Source of the DNA: Lacrimispora sphenoides JCM 1415
GTDB taxonomy: Bacteria; Bacillota; Clostridia; Lachnospirales; Lachnospiraceae
Assembly: GCF_900105615.1 (NCBI RefSeq)
Contig: NZ_LT630003.1
Location: forward strand, 1,178,001 to 1,242,000
Direction: 5' to 3'
DNA length: 64,000 nucleotides
The notes beneath the pieces were generated by a model, which was not told the origin of the DNA, did not search any database, and saw only the letters and a list, made by a program, of their open reading frames with translations. Shown piece after piece: positions 16,019-25,117 of the stretch. The position numbers and the translations under genes were made by a program. Within the stretch, counting starts at the first letter, position 1, and each line of letters begins with the position of its first letter.

Positions 16019-16269
16019 TCAAAATCTGCGTGATAAACCTGATCCGGCGAGTGGATGTCAATGGAGCTTAAATTAAACTGGTCTTCGAAAACCTGGATTT
16101 TATATTCGAAAAAAGTATCATCCGTTTTCTTTGACATGAATACATAGGCCCCCGGTTCCTTATCCTCAATCTCATCGCAGATCTCGTCGTAGATTTCTTC
16201 CCCGTCCACCGGGCCTTTATAGCCGGTCATGCGGATGGCTTCTTCAATTGCCTGATAGAATTCTTCCAT
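16015..16269 (-). CDS. Small acidic protein of unknown function (84 aa)
   Basis: An acidic 84-residue protein starting MEEFYQAIEEAIRMTGYKGP and ending in DQVYHADFD. The start at 16269 is preferred over an in-frame ATG at 16284 because GAGG lies ten bases before it. The predicted alpha-beta pattern has no signal peptide or membrane segment. It is convergent with the P1 peptidase gene, with which it overlaps by four bases, and divergent from hemB. I do not recognise a named family. Confidence 0.75.
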   Translation of the reverse strand: MEEFYQAIEEAIRMTGYKGPVDGEEIYDEICDEIEDKEPGAYVFMSKKTDDTFFEYKIQVFEDQFNLSSIDIHSPDQVYHADFD

Positions 16270-16345
16270 AAAGCAGTACCTCATTTCTGATTCATTTTAT
16301 ATGGATACTATTATAAGCAATCTTTTCCATTGCTGCAAGAATTAC

Positions 16346-16373
16346 TTGAATCTTATTTTAGAGGGTGTATAAT
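16346..16373 (+). promoter_or_regulatory. Promoter of hemB
   Basis: TTGAAT at 16346-16351 and a perfect TATAAT at 16368-16373 are 16 bases apart. Transcription would start near 16380 and leave a leader of about 110 bases before the hemB start. Confidence 0.7.
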
Positions 16374-16489
16374 GGACAAGGTCAAATACCTCGCAGCAAG
16401 CTAAGGGATATTTGTTCCTACAGCATTTGCCGGTTGAAAGAATGCAGCCTGGCTCATAGCCTGCGTAAAATAAAATGGAGGGATTGGAT

Positions 16490-17473
16490 ATGGATTTATT
16501 ATACAGACCAAGAAGATTAAGAACATCAGATACCTTAAGGAAAATGGTACGGGAAACCAGAGTTTCAAAGGAATCCCTTATTTATCCGCTGTTTGTGGTG
16601 GATGGAAAAGAAATTGTGGAAGAAATCCCTTCCATGGAAGGCCAATACCGCTACAGCGTGGACCGGCTCCGGCAAATTATGGACCGGCTCGTAAATGCCG
16701 GTGTGGAAAAAGTCCTGTTGTTTGGAATTCCGGCTCATAAAGACACTTGCGGCAGCCAGGCCTACGATGAGGAGGGCGTTGTGCAACGGGCCATCCGCTT
16801 TATCATAGAGCATTATCCTATGGTATACATTGTTACGGATGTGTGCATGTGTGAATATACATCCCATGGTCACTGTGGAATCCTTGACGGAGAATCGGTT
16901 GATAATGACAAGACCCTGGAATATTTGAACATGATAGCCCTATCCCATGTAAAAGCAGGAGCTCATATGGTGGCCCCTTCCGACATGATGGATGGCAGGA
17001 TCGGTTCCATGAGACAGGCCCTTGATGAGGCAGGATTTGTGAATGTGCCGATCATGGCTTATTCTGCCAAATATTCCTCCGCATTTTACGGGCCATTTCG
17101 GGAAGCTGCCGGATCTGCGCCGTCTTTTGGAGACCGGAAAAGCTATCAGATGGATTACCATAACAGGAAAGAAGCATTAAAGGAAGTGGAGTTAGATGTG
17201 GCGGAAGGAGCCGATATTGTGATGGTAAAGCCTGCACTTTCTTATCTGGATATCATAAGAGAAGTGGCAGACCGTCACGACCTTCCTGTGGCCGCATACA
17301 GTGTAAGCGGTGAATATGCCATGATAAAAGCGGCTTCGAAAGCTGGTTTTATTGAGGAAGAAAAGATTGTTTGCGAGTCAGCAGTGAGTATATACCGCGC
17401 AGGGGCGGATATCCTTATTACATATTACGCAATAGAACTTGCCCGTTTCATGGATGAAGGAAAAATCGGCTGA
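16490..17473 (+). CDS. hemB: Porphobilinogen synthase (delta-aminolevulinic acid dehydratase)
   Basis: Joins two 5-aminolevulinate molecules to make porphobilinogen for haem, sirohaem and cobalamin. The 327-residue length is normal. The two Schiff-base lysines are seen: Lys194 in YSAKYSSAFYGPF and Lys247 in MVKPALSYLD. The metal-binding segment DVCMCEYTSHGHCG has three Cys, indicating the Zn-dependent form. The ATG at 16490 is chosen because GGAGGGA lies seven bases upstream. No other tetrapyrrole gene is adjacent in this window, so hemB is a lone unit here with its own promoter and leader. Confidence 0.97.
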   Translation: MDLLYRPRRLRTSDTLRKMVRETRVSKESLIYPLFVVDGKEIVEEIPSMEGQYRYSVDRLRQIMDRLVNAGVEKVLLFGIPAHKDTCGSQAYDEEGVVQRAIRFIIEHYPMVYIVTDVCMCEYTSHGHCGILDGESVDNDKTLEYLNMIALSHVKAGAHMVAPSDMMDGRIGSMRQALDEAGFVNVPIMAYSAKYSSAFYGPFREAAGSAPSFGDRKSYQMDYHNRKEALKEVELDVAEGADIVMVKPALSYLDIIREVADRHDLPVAAYSVSGEYAMIKAASKAGFIEEEKIVCESAVSIYRAGADILITYYAIELARFMDEGKIG

Positions 17474-17494
17474 TAAAGATGGCGGGGGAGGGGA

Positions 17495-18349
17495 TCAAAG
17501 GCCCTTCTCCCTCCGTATCCTTTTAATATCGTCTAAAAGAAGCGCAGTTATCCGCAGGCCTCCCCGTCCGACACCTAAGCGGATGTCAGGCTTGTTGCTC
17601 CCATGAAAATCAGAGCCGCCTGTGGGAAAGAGGTCGTATTTCCGGGCCAGTTTTCTTAATTTGCCGCTTTCATACTGATTATTGGAAGAGTGGTAGACCT
17701 CCAGACCCTGAAGCCCCAGATCCTTTAAATAGCAGACCAGTTCCTCTGTTTTTTTATCTCCCAGGTGATATTGGTATGGATGGGCCAAAACAGGGGAAGC
17801 ATTACAATCGGTAAGGATTTTCATGGCGTGCTCCGGCGTGATCTTTTCTTTGCGTGGGCAGTAGGGACCGCTATAGTCCAGATATTTTTTAAATGCCTGG
17901 TCCATATTCTTTACATAGCCTTTTTCAAAAAGAACCCGGGCAAAATGGGCACGGGTTATGACCGTGTCAGGATTTCCAGCCATTACTTCATCTAATGTGA
18001 TGGAAATGCCGGCATTTTGGAAACGGCGTATCATTTCCTCATTCCTTTTTTTTCGAATTTCTTTAAGAGCATCCGTTTCAGAGATAAATACCCGGTCCGT
18101 AGGATCGACATAAATCCCCAGGATGTGAATTTCTTCTCCCTGGTACACACAGGAGAGTTCAATTCCGGGGATGATTTCAATTGGAAGCCCGACAGCAGCA
18201 GCCTGGGCTTCTGAAAGACCGTCAATGGTGTCATGATCGGTCAGTGCAATGGCAGCCAAGCCCTTTTCCGCGGCCAGGGCCACCACTTCGGAGGGAGTGA
18301 ATGTGCCATCCGAAGCATTGGAATGAACATGCAAATCGACAAATTTCAT
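17495..18349 (-). CDS. PHP domain phosphoesterase (RNase AM / YciV-like)
   Basis: A 284-residue PHP-fold metal-dependent phosphoesterase. The first metal motif is DLHVHSNASDGTFTP at the N terminus, followed by ALTDHDTIDG, GIELSC, the mid-domain VLAHPYQY and the C-terminal GGSDFHGSNKP. All metal-binding His and Asp positions expected of the family are present. Relatives remove 5' phosphates or nucleotides from short RNA or 3',5'-bisphosphonucleotides. The start at 18349 has GGAGG five bases upstream on the minus strand; an in-frame ATG 11 codons earlier has none. It is convergent with hemB, the two stops only 21 bases apart. Confidence 0.9.
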   Translation of the reverse strand: MKFVDLHVHSNASDGTFTPSEVVALAAEKGLAAIALTDHDTIDGLSEAQAAAVGLPIEIIPGIELSCVYQGEEIHILGIYVDPTDRVFISETDALKEIRKKRNEEMIRRFQNAGISITLDEVMAGNPDTVITRAHFARVLFEKGYVKNMDQAFKKYLDYSGPYCPRKEKITPEHAMKILTDCNASPVLAHPYQYHLGDKKTEELVCYLKDLGLQGLEVYHSSNNQYESGKLRKLARKYDLFPTGGSDFHGSNKPDIRLGVGRGGLRITALLLDDIKRIRREKGL

Positions 18350-18530
18350 AAAAACCTCCAAAATGAAATAGATTGGTAACACTATAGTAACATGTTTTTT
18401 TCATTCTGTAAAATGTTGAAAAAAGACGAAAAATAATTAAGAAAATTCATAAAATCGTAATAGCATTTCCCACAAAGTATGGTATACTACTCAATGTAAA
18501 GCTACAAAATCATGTAAAAAGGTGAAGTTA

Positions 18531-20249
18531 ATGAATCAAATAGATAACAGACAAAGAGGTGGGGGAAGAACCAATTCTTCCCGGAACGGAAGCAGTAAAA
18601 ATGCATCGGAAACAGGCCGCAGAACAGGACAGGCTTACAGAACGGGTAGCTCCTATCAGCAAAGGCGGGGAAAGAAAAGAAAAAGAGGCCCTCAGTATAA
18701 CATTACAAAGATTCTTCTGGCGATCATTCTGGCTGTTGCTGCTTTTATCTGCGTTATGGCGGCTGTTAAGCTTATTGGAGGCCGTAAGGTAAAAGAGACG
18801 GAGGTCAATACCCCAACCGTTTCAGAACCGGAATTACGGAAAGAAGTTAAAGTCGATGGAATCTCCATCGCCGGCATGTCCAGGGAAGAGGCCCGGGATG
18901 CCATTGAAAAGAAATATCAGTGGGGAATGAAGGTCACCTATCATGACGATCAGTACGAACTTGAGAATCTGCTGGACAAAAAGCTGGACTCCCTGCTTGA
19001 AGAAATATATTCAGGTGAACCAAAGGAAAGTTATACCCTTGAATTTGACGGACTGGATGAGGACGTTCAGGCTGAGGTAAAAGCCATCGCAGGAAAATGG
19101 GATGTTGCCGCCAAGAACGGTTCTATTTCAGGATTTGATAAAAATACCGGGAAATTTGTCTATTCCGGAGAGAAAAACGGGGTTGTGATTAATCAGGATA
19201 AGCTGGCATCGGATATTTTGACCCAGCTCAAGGATAAGAATTTCCAGGCAGTTATCGCGGCGGAAGGCAAGGAAGTTGCTCCTAAGATAACGGAAGCCCA
19301 GGCAAAGGAAATGTATAAGGTCATAGGTACTTATACTACAACTACTACGGCAAACAGTGCAAGGAATAAGAATATCGAACTGGCTTCTGAGGCCCTGAAC
19401 GGGGTAATTCTGCAGCCGGGAGAAGAATTCTCCTTTAATAAAGCCACAGGGGAGCGTTCCACTGCAAAGGGATATCGTCCGGCAGGCGCTTATTTGAACG
19501 GAGAATTAGTGGAGGAGCCCGGAGGAGGCGTATGCCAGGTGTCTTCTACCTTATATAATGCGGTAGTATTCGCAGGGATTTCTACTACGGAGCGCCACGC
19601 CCACAGCTACGAGCCTTCCTATGTAACACCGGGAGAGGATGCTATGGTCAGCTACGGCGGACCTGATATGAAATTTGTCAATAATTCTACCACTGCAATA
19701 GCCATCAGAACCAGCTTTGCCGATCGGAAGCTTAAGATCTCTATTGTGGGAATTCCGATTCTGGAGGAGGGTGTCACATTATCCATGACATCGAAGAAAA
19801 CAGCAGAATTAGATGCTCCGGCGCCGGTTTACGAGGAAGACCAGACACTCCAGCCTACGGAGGAAAAGATCGTTAAGGCTGAGACCAAGGGAAGCCGCTG
19901 GGTGACCAATCTGGTTACCAAAAAGAATGGCGTTGTGGTTAGCGATGAGTTTTTCCATAACAGTACGTACCGCGGAAAGCCGGCTACCATCAAGCGGAAT
20001 AAATCCGGAGTTGTCATTCCGGCCACTGATCCGGCTACTTCTGCCCCTGAAACCACTGGAGTAAGTCCCCAGGGACCTGGAGAGACCACCGCACCTAACG
20101 ATAATGAGACGGCTGGAAATTCCGGAGGACCTCAGGGTCCCGGTACCCCGGAAACTCAGCCTACCCAGCCCCAGGGACCGTCTTCCACCACAGAAGCGGC
20201 AGGCGATAACGGAGGCCAGAATGTCATTCCTCCCAACCCTTTTAACTAA
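18531..20249 (+). CDS. VanW family membrane-anchored surface protein
   Basis: A 572-residue protein. The basic, Ser/Gly-rich N-terminal 57 residues are cytoplasmic and precede one membrane segment (residues 59-80). Next comes a region with two repeats of the PG-binding_4 kind (DGISIAGMSREEARDAIEKK), then the VanW domain, with NIELASEALNGVILQPGEEFSFN and GGGVCQVSSTLYNAVVFAG, and a G5-like stretch. The last 90 residues are Pro/Thr/Gly-rich (PQGPG repeats), as in wall-spanning tails. VanW proteins accompany vancomycin-resistance clusters, but most, like this one, are not linked to them and have unknown function in the envelope. The ATG at 18531 sits behind AAGGTGA; a GTG at 18522 lies within that site. 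Confidence 0.9.
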   Translation: MNQIDNRQRGGGRTNSSRNGSSKNASETGRRTGQAYRTGSSYQQRRGKKRKRGPQYNITKILLAIILAVAAFICVMAAVKLIGGRKVKETEVNTPTVSEPELRKEVKVDGISIAGMSREEARDAIEKKYQWGMKVTYHDDQYELENLLDKKLDSLLEEIYSGEPKESYTLEFDGLDEDVQAEVKAIAGKWDVAAKNGSISGFDKNTGKFVYSGEKNGVVINQDKLASDILTQLKDKNFQAVIAAEGKEVAPKITEAQAKEMYKVIGTYTTTTTANSARNKNIELASEALNGVILQPGEEFSFNKATGERSTAKGYRPAGAYLNGELVEEPGGGVCQVSSTLYNAVVFAGISTTERHAHSYEPSYVTPGEDAMVSYGGPDMKFVNNSTTAIAIRTSFADRKLKISIVGIPILEEGVTLSMTSKKTAELDAPAPVYEEDQTLQPTEEKIVKAETKGSRWVTNLVTKKNGVVVSDEFFHNSTYRGKPATIKRNKSGVVIPATDPATSAPETTGVSPQGPGETTAPNDNETAGNSGGPQGPGTPETQPTQPQGPSSTTEAAGDNGGQNVIPPNPFN

Positions 20250-20302
20250 AAACAAAATAAAAACACGATAAAAACAAAATAAAATCAAAACAAAAAAAGA
20301 CA

Positions 20303-20336
20303 GGACTGGACAGAATACTCGTTCCAGTCCCTTTTT
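20303..20336 (+). terminator. Terminator after the VanW gene
   Basis: GGACTGGA (20303-20310) pairs with TCCAGTCC (20323-20330) and is followed by CTTTTT. An unusual A-rich stretch with repeated AAAACAAAATAAAA lies between the stop codon and this hairpin. Confidence 0.75.
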
Positions 20337-20381
20337 ATCGGATTGTTTCGAAAATAATACTTAATTTTCCTGTTTTAATAT

Positions 20382-20409
20382 TTGCTTTTTGTTGAATAAT
20401 TGTTATAAT
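20382..20409 (+). promoter_or_regulatory. Promoter of nifJ
   Basis: TTGCTT at 20382-20387 and TATAAT at 20404-20409, with a spacer of 16 bases, lie about 70 bases upstream of the nifJ start. Confidence 0.65.
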
Positions 20410-20479
20410 AATGTCAGGTCACTTTCCCTATACGGGAACCAATTTATACATTATTCACATTTGCAGGAGGAAATCAAGA

Positions 20480-23400
20480 ATGGCAAGAAAAATGAAAACC
20501 ATGGATGGTAACCATGCAGCAGCTCATGCGTCATACGCATTTACTGATGTAGCGGCTATCTATCCGATTACCCCATCTTCACCTATGGCTGAAGCAACAG
20601 ATGAATGGGCGACAGACGGAAGAACCAATATCTTCGGTCAGAAAGTACAGATTACAGAGATGCAGTCTGAGGCAGGTGCAGCAGGTGCAGTACACGGTTC
20701 CTTAGCAGCAGGTGCGCTGACCACCACCTATACAGCTTCTCAGGGTCTTTTACTGATGATCCCGAACCTTTATAAAATCGCAGGCGAGCAGTTACCAGGT
20801 GTAATCAACGTATCCGCACGTGCAGTTGCAAGCCATGCTTTATCTATCTTTGGTGACCACTCCGACGTATATGCTTGCCGTCAGACAGGCTGCGCTATGT
20901 TATGCGAATCCAGCGTACAGGAAGTTATGGACTTAACTCCGGTTGCTCATATGGCAGCACTCGAGGGAAAAGTACCATTTATTAACTTCTTCGACGGTTT
21001 CCGCACATCCCACGAGATCCAGAAGATCGAAACCTGGGATTATGAGGACTTAGAAGAGATGGTAAGTATGGACGCGATTGACGAATTCCGTCGCCGTGCA
21101 TTAAATCCAAACCATCCGGAATTAAGAGGTTCCGCTCAGAACCCTGATATTTTCTTCCAGGCAAGAGAAGCCTGCAACCCTTATTATGATGCTCTGCCTG
21201 CAATTGTTCAGAAATACATGGATAAGGTTAACGCAAAGATCGGAACTGATTATAAATTATTCAATTACTACGGCGCACCGGATGCAGAGCACGTAATCAT
21301 TTCCATGGGTTCTGTAAACGATACCATAGAGGAAACTCTTGACTATCTTCTGGCTTCCGGAAACAAGGTAGGTGTAATCAAGGTTCGCTTATACCGTCCT
21401 TTCTCTGCACAGGCTTTCATTGATGCAATCCCGGATACCGTTAAGACCATTTCTGTATTAGACAGAACAAAAGAGCCAGGTTCCTTAGGCGAGCCGTTAT
21501 ACCTTGATGTTGTTGCAGCTCTTAAGGGAACTAAGTTTGATCAGGTTAAGATCTTAACCGGCCGTTATGGTTTAGGTTCCAAGGATACAACACCAACTCA
21601 GATCGTTGCTGTTTATGATAACAAGGAGAAGAGTCCGTTTACGATCGGTATTGTAGATGATGTGACCCATCTCTCTCTTGAGACAGGCACACCAATCGTT
21701 ACCACTCCGGAAGGAACTTCAAACTGTAAGTTCTGGGGTCTTGGTGCAGATGGTACCGTAGGTGCCAACAAAAACTCCATAAAGATCATCGGTGACAACA
21801 CTGACATGTACGCTCAGGCTTACTTTGATTATGACTCTAAAAAGTCCGGCGGTGTTACCATGTCTCACTTACGTTTTGGACACAAGCCGATCAAGTCTAC
21901 TTACCTGATCCGTCAGGCTAACTTTGTGGCTTGTCACAATCCTGCTTATATCCGTAAGTACAACATGGTTCAGGAACTGGTTGACGGCGGTGTCTTCTTA
22001 TTAAACTGTCCATGGGATGCAGCTGGTCTTGAGAAGCATCTGCCAGGACAGGTGAAGAAGTTCATTGCTGACCACAACATCAGATTCTACACCATCGATG
22101 GTGTAAAGATCGGTATTGAGACCGGTATGGGCCAGACACGTATCAACACCATCCTTCAGTCCGCATTCTTCGAGCTGACCGGAATCATTCCTTCCGAGAA
22201 GGCGAACGAACTGATGAAGGCTGCTGCAAAGGCAACCTACGGACGCAAGGGTGAAGAAATCGTTATGAAGAACTGGGCAGCCATCGATGCAGGTGCAAAG
22301 GGCGTTGTTAAGGTAGACGTTCCTGAAAGCTGGAAAAACTGCGAAGATGAAGGACTTGATTATAAGTTTATTACGGAAGGCAGAAAGGATGCCGTTGATT
22401 TCGTTAATAACATTCAGTCTAAGGTAAATGCACAGGAAGGAAATTCCCTGCCTGTATCCGCATTCAGCGATTATGTCAATGGTTCCACACCATCCGGCTC
22501 TTCCGCATACGAGAAGCGCGGTATTGCAGTTACTATTCCTGGCTGGGTTCCAGAAAACTGTATCCAGTGTAACTTCTGTTCCTATGTATGTCCTCATGCT
22601 GTTATCCGTTCCGTAGCTCTTACTGAGGAAGAAGCAGCAAGAAAGCCAGAGGAGATGAAGACTCTTCCGATGACAGGCATGCCAGGATACCAGTTCGCTG
22701 TGACTGTATCTGCATTTGACTGTACAGGCTGTGGTTCCTGTGCAAACGTATGTCCTGGAAAGAAGGGCGAGAAGGCTCTTGTTATGGTCAACATGGAAGA
22801 AAACTGCGAAGAGAAGCAGAAAGTATATGATTTCGGCCAGACACTTCCGATCAAGCAGGAAGTTATCGACAAGTTTAAAGAGAATACCGTTAAGGGCAGC
22901 CAGTTTAAGAAACCTCTTCTTGAGTTCTCAGGAGCATGTGCAGGCTGTGGCGAGACACCTTATGCAAAACTGATCACCCAGTTATTCGGCGACAGAATGT
23001 ATATTGCAAACGCAACCGGATGTACTTCCATCTGGGGCAACTCCTCACCATCCACACCTTATACCGTAAATGCAAAGGGACAGGGTCCTGCATGGGCAAA
23101 CTCCTTATTCGAAGATAATGCAGAGTTCGGTTACGGTATGATGCTGGCTCAGAGCGCTATCAGAGGCGGCTTAAAGGCCAAAGTTGAAGAGGTTATGAAT
23201 TCCGAGAAGGCTTCCGTTGAAATCAAGGCAGCTTGCAAGGAATACCTGGATACCTTTGAGGCAGGCGCAACCAATGGTTCTGCAACCGATAAGTTAGTTG
23301 CAGCATTAGACGGCATTGAGTGTGATACCTGCAAGGCTATCATTAAGGATAAGGATTTCCTTGCTAAGAAATCTCAGTGGATATTCGGCGGCGACGGCTG

Positions 23401-24019
23401 GGCTTATGATATCGGCTTCGGCGGTGTTGACCACGTACTTGCAAGCGGCAGGGATATTAACGTTATGGTATTTGATACAGAGATCTATTCCAATACCGGC
23501 GGACAGTCCTCTAAGGCTACCAAGACAGGTGCTGTTGCTCAGTTCGCAGCAGGCGGTAAGGAAACAAGAAAGAAAGATCTTGCAAGCATCGCTATGAGCT
23601 ATGGTTATGTATACGTTGCACAGATCGCCATGGGCGCTGATTATGCACAGACTGTTAAGGCAATCGCTGAGGCAGAGGCATATCCAGGACCATCTCTGAT
23701 CATCGCTTATGCTCCATGTATCAGCCATGGTATCAAGAAGGGCATGTCCAAGGCTCAGACAGAAGAGAAGCTGGCTGTTGAGTGCGGTTACTGGAACAAC
23801 TTCCGCTACAATCCAGCTGCTGAGAAGAAGTTCACCTTAGACAGCAAGGCTCCTGCATTAGAAGGATACCAGGAATTCTTAAAGGGAGAGGTTCGTTATG
23901 CTTCCCTGGCTATGAAGAATCCTGAGAGAGCAGCTGAATTATTTGCAAAGAATGAGGCAGATGCGAAAGAGCGGTATGAATACCTGCAGAAGCTGGTTAC
24001 TTTATACGGCAATGATTAA
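20480..24019 (+). CDS. nifJ: Pyruvate:ferredoxin (flavodoxin) oxidoreductase
   Basis: Oxidises pyruvate to acetyl-CoA and CO2 while reducing ferredoxin, the central step from glycolysis in anaerobic clostridia. The 1179-residue product is the full-length single-chain homodimer type. The N-terminal pyruvate-binding region includes PITPSSPMAE. Two 4Fe-4S sites follow (CIQCNFCSYVCP and CTGCGSCANVCP near residues 700-760), then the C-terminal TPP domain with CAGCGETPY, GCTSIWG, GGDGWAYDIG and NTGGQSSKAT. The ATG at 20480 is behind GGAGG; an in-frame ATG at 20411 lies in the leader. Synonymous codon choice looks more biased than in neighbours (for example AAG, GTT and CGT/AGA favoured), consistent with high expression. 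Confidence 0.98.
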   Translation: MARKMKTMDGNHAAAHASYAFTDVAAIYPITPSSPMAEATDEWATDGRTNIFGQKVQITEMQSEAGAAGAVHGSLAAGALTTTYTASQGLLLMIPNLYKIAGEQLPGVINVSARAVASHALSIFGDHSDVYACRQTGCAMLCESSVQEVMDLTPVAHMAALEGKVPFINFFDGFRTSHEIQKIETWDYEDLEEMVSMDAIDEFRRRALNPNHPELRGSAQNPDIFFQAREACNPYYDALPAIVQKYMDKVNAKIGTDYKLFNYYGAPDAEHVIISMGSVNDTIEETLDYLLASGNKVGVIKVRLYRPFSAQAFIDAIPDTVKTISVLDRTKEPGSLGEPLYLDVVAALKGTKFDQVKILTGRYGLGSKDTTPTQIVAVYDNKEKSPFTIGIVDDVTHLSLETGTPIVTTPEGTSNCKFWGLGADGTVGANKNSIKIIGDNTDMYAQAYFDYDSKKSGGVTMSHLRFGHKPIKSTYLIRQANFVACHNPAYIRKYNMVQELVDGGVFLLNCPWDAAGLEKHLPGQVKKFIADHNIRFYTIDGVKIGIETGMGQTRINTILQSAFFELTGIIPSEKANELMKAAAKATYGRKGEEIVMKNWAAIDAGAKGVVKVDVPESWKNCEDEGLDYKFITEGRKDAVDFVNNIQSKVNAQEGNSLPVSAFSDYVNGSTPSGSSAYEKRGIAVTIPGWVPENCIQCNFCSYVCPHAVIRSVALTEEEAARKPEEMKTLPMTGMPGYQFAVTVSAFDCTGCGSCANVCPGKKGEKALVMVNMEENCEEKQKVYDFGQTLPIKQEVIDKFKENTVKGSQFKKPLLEFSGACAGCGETPYAKLITQLFGDRMYIANATGCTSIWGNSSPSTPYTVNAKGQGPAWANSLFEDNAEFGYGMMLAQSAIRGGLKAKVEEVMNSEKASVEIKAACKEYLDTFEAGATNGSATDKLVAALDGIECDTCKAIIKDKDFLAKKSQWIFGGDGWAYDIGFGGVDHVLASGRDINVMVFDTEIYSNTGGQSSKATKTGAVAQFAAGGKETRKKDLASIAMSYGYVYVAQIAMGADYAQTVKAIAEAEAYPGPSLIIAYAPCISHGIKKGMSKAQTEEKLAVECGYWNNFRYNPAAEKKFTLDSKAPALEGYQEFLKGEVRYASLAMKNPERAAELFAKNEADAKERYEYLQKLVTLYGND

Positions 24020-24039
24020 TTGATCTTTATTTATAAGTT

Positions 24040-24074
24040 ACAGGCCCGGATGAAACCATCCGGGCCTGTTTTTA
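24040..24074 (+). terminator. Terminator after nifJ
   Basis: Perfect 13-base arms ACAGGCCCGGATG (24040-24052) and CATCCGGGCCTGT (24057-24069) are followed by five T. Confidence 0.9.
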
Positions 24075-24185
24075 TAGATGGAACAAAGATTTTACACAAA
24101 AAGGCGGGAGTATTTAAAATAATACAGGCACTGGGCTTTTATGAGAGAATAAACTTACTATATAGAGATAAAATTGAGGGCTTCT

Positions 24186-25028
24186 ATGGAAAGTTTATTT
24201 TATATGCAGAATGATACGGATATAGAGCCGAATATGCCGCCAGCTCCGGAAGAAGACGAGTTTCCAGCGGATGAAGAAAACGGGAACAATAAAGATGAAA
24301 CTGGGGGGAAACCACTAGAGGAACCACCACAGCCTGTACCCGATTTTCCGCTTTCGGAAACAGGTCCTGATGGTACCGGGACCTCTATTATCACGGTATT
24401 CCCAAAGCCAATCATTCCGTGCTACTATTGCGAGACGGATCAAAACGGTCTTGTCCGGTTTTTAAATGCGGTAGCCGGCTATCAGCCATTTCTTATTTAT
24501 ATCAACAATCAGCTGGCTGTGAACGGATTGAGTAACGGAGAAATGAGCCAGTATGGCCGGGTTTCTGCAGGAGAGCAGACCATAACCGTAGGCGGGCTGG
24601 ATGGATATGTATACGTTGTAAAGCGGATTACGGTTCCAGTTGACCGTGCGGTTACTGTCGCGATCATCAATACGGATCACGGACTGGATTTGATGGTAAT
24701 TTTGGATATGTATTGCAATGCCGGAATTAACACAGGCTGTTTCCGTGTATGCAACTTATCCATAACAAACCAAGGGGTTCATGTGATCCTAAATGGACAA
24801 AGCATAACGTTCTTTGATGTAAATTATATGCAAGTGACCAGCTTCCAGTATGTCTCAACAGGCTTTTATATGGTCTCAGTGTCTAACAACATCGCACATA
24901 ACGGTAAACTCCTTTTGACCTCTGATATGTATATACGGGGCAATGCTTCCTATACCTTGTACGTATTTAACTGGAGTAATGTGGAGGATGCCATTCGTAT
25001 TCTGATTGTTGAAGACCGAAGGCCTTAG
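24186..25028 (+). CDS. DUF4397-like surface protein
   Basis: A 280-residue protein with an acidic, Pro-rich N-terminal region (PPAPEEDEFPADEEN) to about residue 60. Two repeats of the DUF4397 kind follow: one begins LVRFLNAVAGYQPFLIYINN, the other RVCNLSITNQGVHVILNGQ. The rest is beta-rich, as in this Ig-like or transthyretin-like domain found in extracellular proteins. No signal peptide or anchor is visible, which is odd for a surface protein but common among spore-coat material; the location is therefore uncertain. The ATG at 24186 follows GAGGG; a TTG at 24174 is in frame. It sits between two strong terminators, so it is a single-gene unit. Confidence 0.75.
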   Translation: MESLFYMQNDTDIEPNMPPAPEEDEFPADEENGNNKDETGGKPLEEPPQPVPDFPLSETGPDGTGTSIITVFPKPIIPCYYCETDQNGLVRFLNAVAGYQPFLIYINNQLAVNGLSNGEMSQYGRVSAGEQTITVGGLDGYVYVVKRITVPVDRAVTVAIINTDHGLDLMVILDMYCNAGINTGCFRVCNLSITNQGVHVILNGQSITFFDVNYMQVTSFQYVSTGFYMVSVSNNIAHNGKLLLTSDMYIRGNASYTLYVFNWSNVEDAIRILIVEDRRP

Positions 25029-25038
25029 AAAAAATTGG

Positions 25039-25069
25039 AAACCTCTGATTGACAGTTCAGAGGTTTTTT
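25039..25069 (+). terminator. Terminator of the DUF4397-like gene
   Basis: AAACCTCTGA (25039-25048) pairs with TCAGAGGTTT (25057-25066), followed by further T. Its loop contains the -35 box of the next promoter. Confidence 0.85.
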
Positions 25070-25077
25070 GCTATACT
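25049..25077 (+). promoter_or_regulatory. Promoter of the GntR-ABC operon, inside a terminator
   Basis: A consensus TTGACA at 25049-25054 and TATACT at 25072-25077 have the ideal 17-base spacing. The -35 box lies in the loop and the spacer in the right arm of the preceding terminator. Confidence 0.8.
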
Positions 25078-25081
25078 AAGT

Positions 25082-25100
25082 GTATTAGGAGTATTAATAC
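25082..25100 (+). promoter_or_regulatory. Probable operator for the YtrA-type GntR repressor
   Basis: The inverted repeat GTATTA-N7-TAATAC (25082-25087 and 25095-25100) lies right at the expected transcription start. YtrA-subfamily regulators bind such repeats to control their own operon. Binding is inferred. Confidence 0.6.
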
Positions 25101-25117
25101 AGACTAGGAGGTGGAAT

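Noticed and set aside
18477..18495. TATACT box in front of the VanW gene as a sigma-A or sigma-G promoter
   Set aside because: The -10 is fair but I found no convincing -35 box for either factor, so I left it out of the feature list.
20411..20479. Longer nifJ start at 20411
   Set aside because: It lies in the leader right after the -10 box with no ribosome site; GGAGG fits ATG 20480.
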